A DNA stretch of 64,000 bases from Planctomycetales bacterium (GTDB lineage Bacteria; Planctomycetota; Planctomycetia; Isosphaerales; Isosphaeraceae): the NCBI GenBank assembly GCA_027449865.1, contig DAIDKV010000014.1, forward strand, positions 36,766-100,765, read 5' to 3'. This document shows, piece after piece, positions 35,942-44,700 of the stretch. A program made the position numbers and the translations under genes. How positions within the stretch are numbered: position 1 is the stretch's first letter; each line of letters begins with the position of its first letter. Below the pieces are notes generated by a model. The model was given only the letters and a program-made list of their open reading frames with translations. It did not search any database and was not told the origin of the DNA.

Positions 35942-38641
35942 ATGACACACCCATCGAAGCCCGGGCTCTCGCATGGCCCAGAGGCTGACTTGCCGGTACA
36001 GGAGTGCCGGCTCTCGAATGGTCTGGAAGTCCTGATCCTCCGCAGGCGCGGGACGCCGATGGTCGTGGTGGATCTGAATTATCCGGTTGGGTCGTTTGAC
36101 GAGCCTCCTGGACTCTCGGGCCTGGCGCATTTCGTCGAGCACATGCTCTTCAAGGGGACGGAGCAGTATCCAAAGGGGCAGATCGACCGGTTGGTCGCGG
36201 CGGCGGCCGGTTCGTGCAACGCCGAAACGTCGGAGGATCGGACGCATTACTGGTTCACGTTTCCCTCGGATCGCTGGGAGCTGGCCCTGGCGATCGAGGC
36301 CGACCGGATGACCCGGGCGCGGTTCGACGCGCGCGAGGTCGAACTGGAGCGCGGGGTGATCGCCGAGGAGCGCGCGCGCGACCTCGACTCGCCGATCGGT
36401 CGGCTCGACGAGACGCACGCGGCGATGACCTACCTGCGGCATCCCTACCGGAACCCGACTCTGGGCTGGCCGGACGAGATGGAGCGGATCGGCGTGGACG
36501 AGTTGACCGCCTTCTACCGCCGGCATTATCGGCCCGACGGGGCGGTGCTGGTGGTGGTCGGCGATGTCGAACCGTCGCGGGCGTTCGACCGGATCGAGGC
36601 GGTTTTCGGCTCGATCGCGCCGGGAGCCGAGCCTCGGGAACCTCCGGCGATCCTCGAGCCCCGGCAGGCCGGCCGTCGCGATTTCTTCGTCGCCGAGCTG
36701 GAGACCGTTCCCCGGGGATTGCTCGGATGGCGGACCGTCCCGAGGGGCCATGCCGACGCGGCGCCGCTGGACATCGTCTCGGACGTCCTCGCGAGCGGCC
36801 GACAGTCGCGACTCTGGGAGGGGCTGGTGGAATCCTCGGGGATGGCCGTCGCCGTGGAGGCGGCCCATTACGCGATGCGGCAGGGTGGTCGGTTCCTGAT
36901 CCAGCTTGAGGCCGATCCCGAGGCGGATCGATCAAAGATCGAGCGCCGGATCCTGGCCGAGATCGCTCGTCTGGCCGAATCGGGGCCGACCGCCGAGGAG
37001 ATGGCCCGGTCGCGCAGGGGGATGGAAGCCGCCTGGCGATGGGAGCGCGACCAGCCCGCCGAGCTGGCCTCGGCGCTCGGGCTGGCGGCGCTCCAGGGAG
37101 GTTGGCGGACGATCCTCGACGAGCTTCGGGCGGCGATGGCGGTGACGGCGCAGGACGTCCGGCGGGTCGCGGGGATGTACCTGGTCGAGCGTGGGCTGAC
37201 CTGCGGCTGGGCCTGCATGCCCGAGATCGAGGAGCCGAATGAGGAGTCGGCCGCCGAGGCGGCCCGGCCGGGCCGTCGCCGGGCGGTCGTCCGGAGATCG
37301 AAGGCCGCCGAGGCGCCCTCGGTCGTCTCGGCGCCGGCGATTCCGGCGATCTCGGGTGGGATCTCGCGGCTTTCGGACTATCGCCCGAGGCGGATGGAGC
37401 TTCCCAACGGCTTCCGACTGGTCTTCGAGCGGAGGGCCGGAACGGGGGTTGTCTCGCTCGAGCTGCACACCGACGCGGGCCTCCTGCGCGAGTCCCGGCC
37501 TGGCCTGGCCAGCCTGACGGCCCGACTCCTGGAGGAAGGGACAGCCAACCGAGACGCCGATGCGATCGCGAGGGCCATCGAGGACGTCGGGGGCTCCATG
37601 GACGTCTGGGCGACCGGTCCCTCGATCCGGGTCTGTGCCGAGGATCTCGCGATGGCGATCGACCTGCTGGCGGACCTGATGATCCGGCCGGTTTTCCCCG
37701 AAGAGGCAGTCGGCCGGATTGCTCACCGAATGGCCTCGGAACTGCGCGGTGATCTCGACGATCCGGCGTTTCGCGCGGAAACGGCGTTTCGGGGGCTGAT
37801 CTATGGTGCCCATCCGATGGGGCGCGACCCGCGTGGGTCGGTTCGGGATTTGATCCGGATCAATCGCGAGGAGATCCTGGAACATCACCGCCGCCATTTC
37901 GTCCCCGAGGGGACGCACCTGGCGATCGCCGGAGATTTCGACGCTCGACGGCTGGAGCGTCTGGTGCGCTCGGCGTTTGGTGCCTGGCCGCGTGGGGCGA
38001 CCCGACGGCCGCCGCTGCCACCAGTCCCGCCGCTGGGACGTGCGAAGGTCCGCCGGATCCCGCACCCGGGGGACCAGGTCCACCTGCTGATCGGCCACCT
38101 CGGCATCGAGCGCAACCATCCCGATTACGACGCCCTGCTGATCCTCGACCACATCTTCGGAAGCGGACCGGGCGTCAGCGACCGGCTCGGCCGGATCGTC
38201 CGCGAGGAGATGGGGCTGGTCTACGCGATTGGGGGCGGGTTCACCGAGACGGCCGACATCGTCCCCGGGATGTTCCGCGTCTACGCCGCGACCAACCCCG
38301 AGGACGCCGATCGCGTTGTCGCCACGGTCACGGAACAGGTCCGGGCGATGCGGGCGGGAGGGTTCTCGGACGAGGAGGTCGAGCGGGCCCGCCGATACCT
38401 GGCCGGCGCCTGGGTCTTCGATTATCAGGGGGTCGAGCAGCGGGCCGAGCGGCTCTGGGAGCTGGAGCGCTACGGACGCCCGCTCGACGAGCCGCTCTCC
38501 TGGCCCGACCGGATCGCCGCGGTGACGGCGGCCGAGGTCCGCAAGGCGGCACGCACGCACCTGGTTCCCGAGGCACTCTCGCGCGTCGAGCTGGGTCCCG
38601 TCCGACGCCGGGGCCAGCGCTCTCGGGCCGAGTGCGCCTGA
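35942..38641 (+). CDS. double-domain M16 zinc peptidase (899 aa)
   Basis: Two tandem M16 units in one chain. The N-terminal unit carries the inverted zinc motif HFVEH (63-67) in GLAHFVEHMLFKGTEQ, with the third ligand in ELERGVIAEERARD (about E142). The C-terminal unit (from about residue 480) lacks HxxEH, as in the usual active/inactive pairing. There is no clear signal peptide. Members degrade peptides or process leader sequences. The ATG at 35942 has a GAGGG ribosome-binding site; the longer frame from 35894 is not supported. Confidence 0.92.
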   Translation: MTHPSKPGLSHGPEADLPVQECRLSNGLEVLILRRRGTPMVVVDLNYPVGSFDEPPGLSGLAHFVEHMLFKGTEQYPKGQIDRLVAAAAGSCNAETSEDRTHYWFTFPSDRWELALAIEADRMTRARFDAREVELERGVIAEERARDLDSPIGRLDETHAAMTYLRHPYRNPTLGWPDEMERIGVDELTAFYRRHYRPDGAVLVVVGDVEPSRAFDRIEAVFGSIAPGAEPREPPAILEPRQAGRRDFFVAELETVPRGLLGWRTVPRGHADAAPLDIVSDVLASGRQSRLWEGLVESSGMAVAVEAAHYAMRQGGRFLIQLEADPEADRSKIERRILAEIARLAESGPTAEEMARSRRGMEAAWRWERDQPAELASALGLAALQGGWRTILDELRAAMAVTAQDVRRVAGMYLVERGLTCGWACMPEIEEPNEESAAEAARPGRRRAVVRRSKAAEAPSVVSAPAIPAISGGISRLSDYRPRRMELPNGFRLVFERRAGTGVVSLELHTDAGLLRESRPGLASLTARLLEEGTANRDADAIARAIEDVGGSMDVWATGPSIRVCAEDLAMAIDLLADLMIRPVFPEEAVGRIAHRMASELRGDLDDPAFRAETAFRGLIYGAHPMGRDPRGSVRDLIRINREEILEHHRRHFVPEGTHLAIAGDFDARRLERLVRSAFGAWPRGATRRPPLPPVPPLGRAKVRRIPHPGDQVHLLIGHLGIERNHPDYDALLILDHIFGSGPGVSDRLGRIVREEMGLVYAIGGGFTETADIVPGMFRVYAATNPEDADRVVATVTEQVRAMRAGGFSDEEVERARRYLAGAWVFDYQGVEQRAERLWELERYGRPLDEPLSWPDRIAAVTAAEVRKAARTHLVPEALSRVELGPVRRRGQRSRAECA

Positions 38642-38679
38642 GGCCGAAAAGAGCGACGGTTTCGAGGGAGGAGGAGCCG

Positions 38680-39468
38680 ATGTCCAGCCCGTTCCCCGGC
38701 GTGGATCCCTACATCGAGGCCCAGGGGCTCTGGGAAGGTTTCCATTTGATGACGCTCGCATGCTGTTGTGAATCGTTAAACGTAAGATTACCCTCGAACT
38801 ATCTGGCGACGCTCGCGGCTCATATCGATTTGGTGGATCGGGCGCAGTCGGAGCACAAGGAGACGATCCCAGATGTGCTCGTCGCCCGACGGGGGCGCCG
38901 CTCGGCGGCCGGTCGCGGGGAGGGGGCCGCGGTGGCCTCGGCGACGATCGAGCCCGTACGGATCCCGTTGCCTCGCAGCAAGGTGGAGGTGCGGAACGTC
39001 TGGATCGAGATCCATCGGATGCCGGGTCGTACCCCGGTCAGCGTGATTGAGTTGCTCAGTCCGACCAACAAGACCGGTGACGGCTTTGCGAAGTACCAGA
39101 GGAAGCGGCGGGCGACCATCCGCCATAAGCTCCACCTGATCGAGATTGATCTGCTCCTCGGCGGCCAGAGGCTGCCGATGGAGGAGCCGCTTCCGCCCGG
39201 CGACTTCTTCGCCCTCGTCTCCCGGGCAGAGGAACGCCTCGAAGCCAGCGTCTATGCCTGGACGATCCGCGACCCGCTACCGACGATCCCGATCCCGCTC
39301 AGGAAGCCCGACGCCGACGTGGGCCTCGACCTGGCTGCGCACTTCGCCACGGCCTACAATCGGGGGCGATACGCCCTCGGCCTCGACTATTCCCGGCCAC
39401 TCGCCACCCTGAAGAAAGCCGCCGATCGGACCTGGGCGGAGCGGACGGCGCGCGCCGCTCGGCGATAG
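38680..39468 (+). CDS. DUF4058 family protein (262 aa)
   Basis: Begins MSSPFPGVDPYIEAQGLWEGFH, the 'PFPGMDPYLE...W..FH' signature of DUF4058, with the later blocks VSVIELLSPTNKTGDG and the YxxKR pattern and SRxxxR. The ATG at 38680 has GGGAGGAGGAG upstream. DUF4058 proteins are widespread in planctomycetes and cyanobacteria. The PD-(D/E)xK-like strands (VIELLSPTNK) suggest a relation to nucleases, but no reaction is established. Confidence 0.9.
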   Translation: MSSPFPGVDPYIEAQGLWEGFHLMTLACCCESLNVRLPSNYLATLAAHIDLVDRAQSEHKETIPDVLVARRGRRSAAGRGEGAAVASATIEPVRIPLPRSKVEVRNVWIEIHRMPGRTPVSVIELLSPTNKTGDGFAKYQRKRRATIRHKLHLIEIDLLLGGQRLPMEEPLPPGDFFALVSRAEERLEASVYAWTIRDPLPTIPIPLRKPDADVGLDLAAHFATAYNRGRYALGLDYSRPLATLKKAADRTWAERTARAARR

Positions 39469-39480
39469 TCCGACGGCCGC

Positions 39481-39510
39481 TTGACAGCCCCTCTTGACCC
39501 CTCCTACCAT
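39481..39510 (+). promoter_or_regulatory. promoter upstream of plsX-fabD
   Basis: TTGACA (39481-39486), an 18-base spacer and TACCAT (39505-39510). A CCCCTC-ctaccat-GAGGGG dyad (about 39498-39516) overlaps the -10 and may be an operator. Confidence 0.5.
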
Positions 39511-39671
39511 GAGGGGCGTTGATCCAGGTCCGACCGAGGGAGCGGACCGCGGTCCTCGGGATGCGGAGCGGGAAGTCAGGCCCGTCTTCCGGCATCCCGC
39601 TCTCATTTTGCCTCCCCCGAACATTCATACCGGCTGCACCCGATGCAGCGAGAACGCCGGGAGTCTATTCG

Positions 39672-40712
39672 ATGCGTGTCGCCCTGGACGCGATGGGGGG
39701 GGATTTCGCCCCCGGTCCGATCGTGGCGGGAGCCTGCGAGGCGGCGATCGACCTGCCCGACCTCACCGTCGTCCTCGTCGGCGACCAGGCCCAGATCGAG
39801 GCCGAGCTGTCGAAGAACCCCTCGGCGCCCCGCGATCGGATGCCGATCGTTCACGCCAGTCAGGTCGTCGGCATGGAGGAGAAGCCGGTCGAGGCGCTTC
39901 GCAAAAAGCGCGATAACTCGATCTCGAAGTGCTGGGGCCTGATGGCGACCGGCGATGTCCACGCGGTCGTCTCGGCCGGAAATACCGGCGCCATGGTGGC
40001 CTCGGCGCTGTTCAACGCGAAGATGTTCCTCCCCGGCGTCCGACGGCCTGGGATCGCGGCCATCTTCCCGTCGCACAAGGGCCCGATCGTCATCATCGAC
40101 GTCGGCGCCAACATGAACGCCAAGGCCGAGGACCTCTATCAGTACGGGATCATGGGCGCGATCTACGCCGAGGAGATCCTGGGCGTCACCGGAGCCAAGA
40201 TTGGCCTGCTGAACGTCGGTGCCGAGGAAGAAAAAGGAACCGACCTCACCCGGACCACACGCGAGATGTTCCAGGCCAGCCCCTGGGCCGCTCGGTTTTA
40301 CGGTAATGTCGAGGGGCGCGACATCTACAACGGCGACGCGCGGGTCGTGATTTGCGACGGTTTCGTTGGCAACGTGCTGCTCAAGGCCGGCGAGGGGGCC
40401 GTGGAGTTCCTCTTTTCCGAGCTGAAGGCGGAACTGCTGCGGATGATGCCCGAACTGCCCGGCGATGCCGGCCAGAAGTTTGGGGCCGGGCTGAAGCAGC
40501 TCAAGGCTCGGTTTGAGTACGAGGAATTCGGCGGCGCCCCGCTGCTCGGCATTCGAGGCGCCTGCATTATCTGTCACGGGTCGTCGGGCGCCCGGGCGAT
40601 CAAGAACGCGCTCCGCGTCGCCGGGACGATGGCCTCCGACCGCCTGCGCGACCGGATCGTCGAGCAACTGGCCGGCACCCCGGCGGCCGAGACCGCCGCC
40701 GCGAAGGATTGA
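39672..40712 (+). CDS. plsX: phosphate acyltransferase PlsX
   Basis: Makes acyl-phosphate from acyl-ACP for phospholipid synthesis. The N-terminus MRVALDAMGGDFAPGPIVAG is the family hallmark, followed by SAGNTGAMVASALF and INVGAEEEKG-like LLNVGAEEEKGTDL. 346 residues is normal. The ATG at 39672 has GGGAG upstream; an upstream frame (39519) is discarded. fabD starts 30 bases downstream. The usual rpmF is not present before it. Confidence 0.96.
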   Translation: MRVALDAMGGDFAPGPIVAGACEAAIDLPDLTVVLVGDQAQIEAELSKNPSAPRDRMPIVHASQVVGMEEKPVEALRKKRDNSISKCWGLMATGDVHAVVSAGNTGAMVASALFNAKMFLPGVRRPGIAAIFPSHKGPIVIIDVGANMNAKAEDLYQYGIMGAIYAEEILGVTGAKIGLLNVGAEEEKGTDLTRTTREMFQASPWAARFYGNVEGRDIYNGDARVVICDGFVGNVLLKAGEGAVEFLFSELKAELLRMMPELPGDAGQKFGAGLKQLKARFEYEEFGGAPLLGIRGACIICHGSSGARAIKNALRVAGTMASDRLRDRIVEQLAGTPAAETAAAKD

Positions 40713-40742
40713 GCCACGAGAGTCTCCCTGGAGAAAAAGAAG

Positions 40743-41654
40743 ATGCCAAGGATTGCCTTTTTGTTCCCCGGCCAGGGCGCGCAGTCGGTGGGGATGTGCC
40801 GCGAACTCGATCAGGAACTTCCGGCCGTCCGCGACCTCTTCGACCGCGCCTCGGCCATCCTTGGCATCGATCTTCGCAGGCTCTGCATCGAGGGACCGGC
40901 CGAGGCGCTCGAAGCCACCAACGTCAGCCAGCCGGCGATCTTCGTCGCCAGCCTGGCCGCGCTGGAGAGCCTCAAGACCACCCAGCCCGAGGTGATCGAC
41001 GCCTGCGAGGGCGCCGCTGGTCTCAGCCTGGGCGAGTACACAGCGCTCACGTTCGCCGGCGCGATCGAGTTCGAATCGGGCCTGAAGCTGGTTCGGCGAC
41101 GCGGTGAGGCAATGCAGGCGGCGGCCGTCGCGACGCCCAGCGGGATGACCAGCGTTCTGGGCCTCGACGAGCCGGCCGTGGACGAGCTTTGCCAGCGAGT
41201 CGCGAGCGCTGGGCGGCTCTGGAAGGCCAACCTCCTCGGCCCGGCCAACATCGTCGTCTCCGGCGACCGGGCCGCTCTTGAACTCGTCCCGGCCGTGGCC
41301 TCAGAACTGGGCGCCGTGAAGGTCGTCCCGCTCGCCGTCGCCGGCGCGTTCCACTCGGACCTGATGAAGCCGGCCGACGACCAGCTTGCCGAGGCTCTCG
41401 CCCAGGTCGATATCCACCCGCCCCGAATTCCCGTCTACTCCAACGTGGACGCCCAGCCCCATTCCGATCCCCAGGCGATCCGACGGACCCTCGTGGCCCA
41501 GGTGCTTCAGGGCGTTCGATGGGAAGACTCGATGCGCCGGATGATCGCGGACGGATTTGACACCTACTATGAGATCGGTCCCGGTCGCGTCCTTACCGGT
41601 CTTCTCAAGCGGATTGACCGCAAGACGCCCTGCACGAGCGTCCCCGCGCGCTGA
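40743..41654 (+). CDS. fabD: malonyl-CoA:ACP transacylase
   Basis: Transfers malonyl from CoA to ACP for fatty acid synthesis. The FPGQGAQSVGM motif is at residues 8-18, the active-site serine is in GLSLGEYTAL (S95), the Arg in VRRRGEAMQ, and the histidine in AGAFHSDLM (about 203). Length 303 is normal. It follows plsX after 30 bases in an apparent operon. Confidence 0.96.
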   Translation: MPRIAFLFPGQGAQSVGMCRELDQELPAVRDLFDRASAILGIDLRRLCIEGPAEALEATNVSQPAIFVASLAALESLKTTQPEVIDACEGAAGLSLGEYTALTFAGAIEFESGLKLVRRRGEAMQAAAVATPSGMTSVLGLDEPAVDELCQRVASAGRLWKANLLGPANIVVSGDRAALELVPAVASELGAVKVVPLAVAGAFHSDLMKPADDQLAEALAQVDIHPPRIPVYSNVDAQPHSDPQAIRRTLVAQVLQGVRWEDSMRRMIADGFDTYYEIGPGRVLTGLLKRIDRKTPCTSVPAR

Positions 41655-41725
41655 CCGGGGCGTTGGCCCCGAATTCCCTGGTCGCATCCGACGACAGAAG
41701 TCGTGCCTTTCGAGGGTTGGCTGCG

Positions 41726-41731
41726 TATAAT
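41726..41731 (+). promoter_or_regulatory. -10 element before the giant repeat protein gene
   Basis: A perfect TATAAT lies 51 bases upstream of the ATG. The -35 region 17-18 bases before it (TGCCTT-like) is weak. Confidence 0.4.
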
Positions 41732-41782
41732 AGACGGACCAACTCTCGACAACGGCGGTCGCTCCAGCGAGGAGGATGCGTC

Positions 41783-44700
41783 ATGACGGTGGGGACGCAG
41801 GCGCAGCCGGTCGGTAAGCTGCTGGACTACGAGCAGTTCATCGACCATCAGTTGCAGCGCACCCGGAAGCGGATCAAGGTCACGGACATCATGACGGCCG
41901 GCCTCACGCTTCTGGTGGGGTTTCTGGGCGTCCTCTTCCTGGAAGTGCTCCTTGACCATATTTTTGGGATGCCGTACTGGCTGCGCTCGATCGTTTTCTG
42001 GATCGGGCTGGCCGTGGCATTGGGGTACGCCGCGATCCGGCTCGTCCTGCCGATGATCGGGCGGATCAACGCCCTCTATGCCGCCAAGACGATCGAGGAA
42101 GCCGACCCGGCGTTCAAGAACAGCCTGATCAATTACCTGGAGCTGAAGCGTCAGCGTGACCAGCTTCCGAAGGCGGTGCTGGTCGCGCTCGAGTCGCGCG
42201 CGGTCAACGACCTGACCCAGGTCGACGTCGAGGCCGCGGTGAACCAGCATCGGCTGATGCAGGCCATCTACGCGTTCTCGGGAGTTCTGGTTGTTTTTGC
42301 TGTTTACTGGGCCTTCTCGCCGAGGAGCCCATACGACTCGGTCCGTCGAGCCTTCCTCGCCGACGTGGTCCGCCCGACGAACACCCAGCTTGTGAACATC
42401 AAGCCGGGCGATGAGCACCCCGAACTTGCCGAGATCGTGGCCGGGCAGCACGTCAACTTCGAGGTGAATGTCCAGGGAACTCGGCCCGAGAAGGTGGTCC
42501 TGCATCACAGCGTCGACGGCGGCAAGTTCTTCGCTCCCAAGGAGCTTACGCCGGGCAAGAATCTGTACGACCCGTGGTCGATCACCCTGACAAACATCCA
42601 GCAGAGCCAGGACTATTACTTCACCGGCGGCGATGCCGAGTCGAAGCGTTATCACCTGGAGGTCAAGCCGGCGCCGACGATCGTGGAAGTTTTCCACGAC
42701 CTGGATTTCCCCGAGTACACCGGGACCGAGGATCGCAAGGAGATCGAGGGAGGCGAGATCGAGGCGATCGAAGGCACCCAGGTGACCGTCCGCGCCCGGA
42801 CCAATATTCAGGCCTCCTACGCGACGATCAACTTCTCGTCGCAGGAAGTGATGCCTGTCGGCATGGAGATCGACCCCGCGGATGAGACCCGGCTGACGGG
42901 CAAGTTCAAGGTGATGAAGTCGGGGACGTATCGGATCAATTTTCGGACGACCGGAAATCAGGTCAATCCGAGCCCGGTGAATTACGACATCATCGCGATT
43001 CCGGACCACTCGCCGACGGCTCGGTTTATCCTCCCCGACAAGCCAGCCGTGAAGGTTCCGGCCAACGTGAAGGTCGACCTGGTGATGGCCGGCACGGACG
43101 ACCACGGAATCCGGGAAGCGACCCTGCACGTCCAGCAAGGGAAGGACCTACCGACCTCGAAGGACTTTCTGGAAAATCAACCGCCGAGGAACGAGCTTCG
43201 CGCCTCCGAGACGCTCGACCTCGCCCAGCTCCACTCCCGAGCCGGCGACCGGATCACCTACTGGCTGACGGTTCGTGATAACAAGCAGCCGATCTCGAAC
43301 CGGTTCGAGACCGCGAAGCAGATCATCGAGGTTGGCGAGCCGATCGCGGCTCAGGAGAAGAAGCAGTTCGAGAATCAGCAGGCGAAGCAGCGCGAGGAGA
43401 TTCAGCAGCAGAATCCGCCGCCCCAGCCGGGCAACGATGTGAACCCAGCCCCTCCCCAGGACGACGCCACGCCGGGCGCCCAGGGGAACACGCCGGACGC
43501 GGGGACGTCGGATCAACCGAACGGGGGACAGGGCGGCAAGGGAAGCGGTCAGCAAGGTGATCAGCCCGATCAGGGAGCGAACGCCGAGGATCCGAAGGAA
43601 GCCCCCAACAACCCGGGCGGGAATCCTCAAAACCAGCTCACGCCCGAGCAGATCCGCCAGATACAGAATGTTCTCAACAATCGTCAGGCTCAAAAAGGCC
43701 AGCAAGGAGCTGGTGGGAACAACCCGCCCGGGAATCCCGATCCGGCCCGACAGCAGACCAACCCGAACGGGAATCCACCGGCCGGGGGTCAAAATCCCGG
43801 CGGTATGTGGAACAACGGGCCCAATCAACAAAGGAACCCCGTCCAGAATCCGGGAAACCCGGCCGGCGCGCCTGGCAACAATCAGGGCCAGGCCCTCAAC
43901 GGGAATCCGGGAAGTCCCGAGAACAAGGTGGCGCCTGGCGCCCGGAATGACGCCCCGACCGTCGGCAACGCGAATCCCAATCCCAACCAAAACGCCGGCA
44001 ATTCCGGAAACTCGCCGGAGTCGTCGCCTCCCCAGGCCGGAGCCCCGGGCGGCGCCATGCCTCCAGGTCAGGCTGGAAACAACGGGCAGGGTCAAAATAC
44101 TCCCCAGAATTCCGATGGCCCGCGCGGACCCAACCCACCGAATGCCCCGAATCCGGCCAACCCGGCCGGTCCCGGCGCAGCGAATCCACCAGGGGCGAAC
44201 GCGCAGGACGCCTCGAATCCCAACAACGGCGGGCAGAATCCTCAGGGGAACCCGAGCCAGGCCAATCCTGGAGGAATGAACCCACCAGGTGGGCCCAATC
44301 AGGCCAATCCTCAGCAGGGCGGCCCCAATCAGGCCAATCCCCAGCAGGGCGGCCCCAATCAGGCTAATCCCCAGCAGGGTGGGCCCAACCAGGCCAATCC
44401 CCAGCAGGGTGGACCTAACCAGGCCAATCCTCAGCAGGGTGGGCCCAACCAGGCCAATCCCCAGCAGGGTGGGCCCAACCAAGCCAATCCTCAGCAGGGT
44501 GGGCCCAACCAGGCCAATCCCCAGCAGGGTGGGCCCAACCAGTCCAATCCCCAGCCCCAGAAAGGTCCGAACGGCCATCCAAACCTGGTGAATCCGAAGG
44601 AGGGAATGGGGAATCAGCCCAACGCCGGGGGTTCGGCGACCCAGCAGACGTCGGGCAACTCCAGCGGATCCAAAGGCGGCGTTTCTCCGCGACAAGGTCA

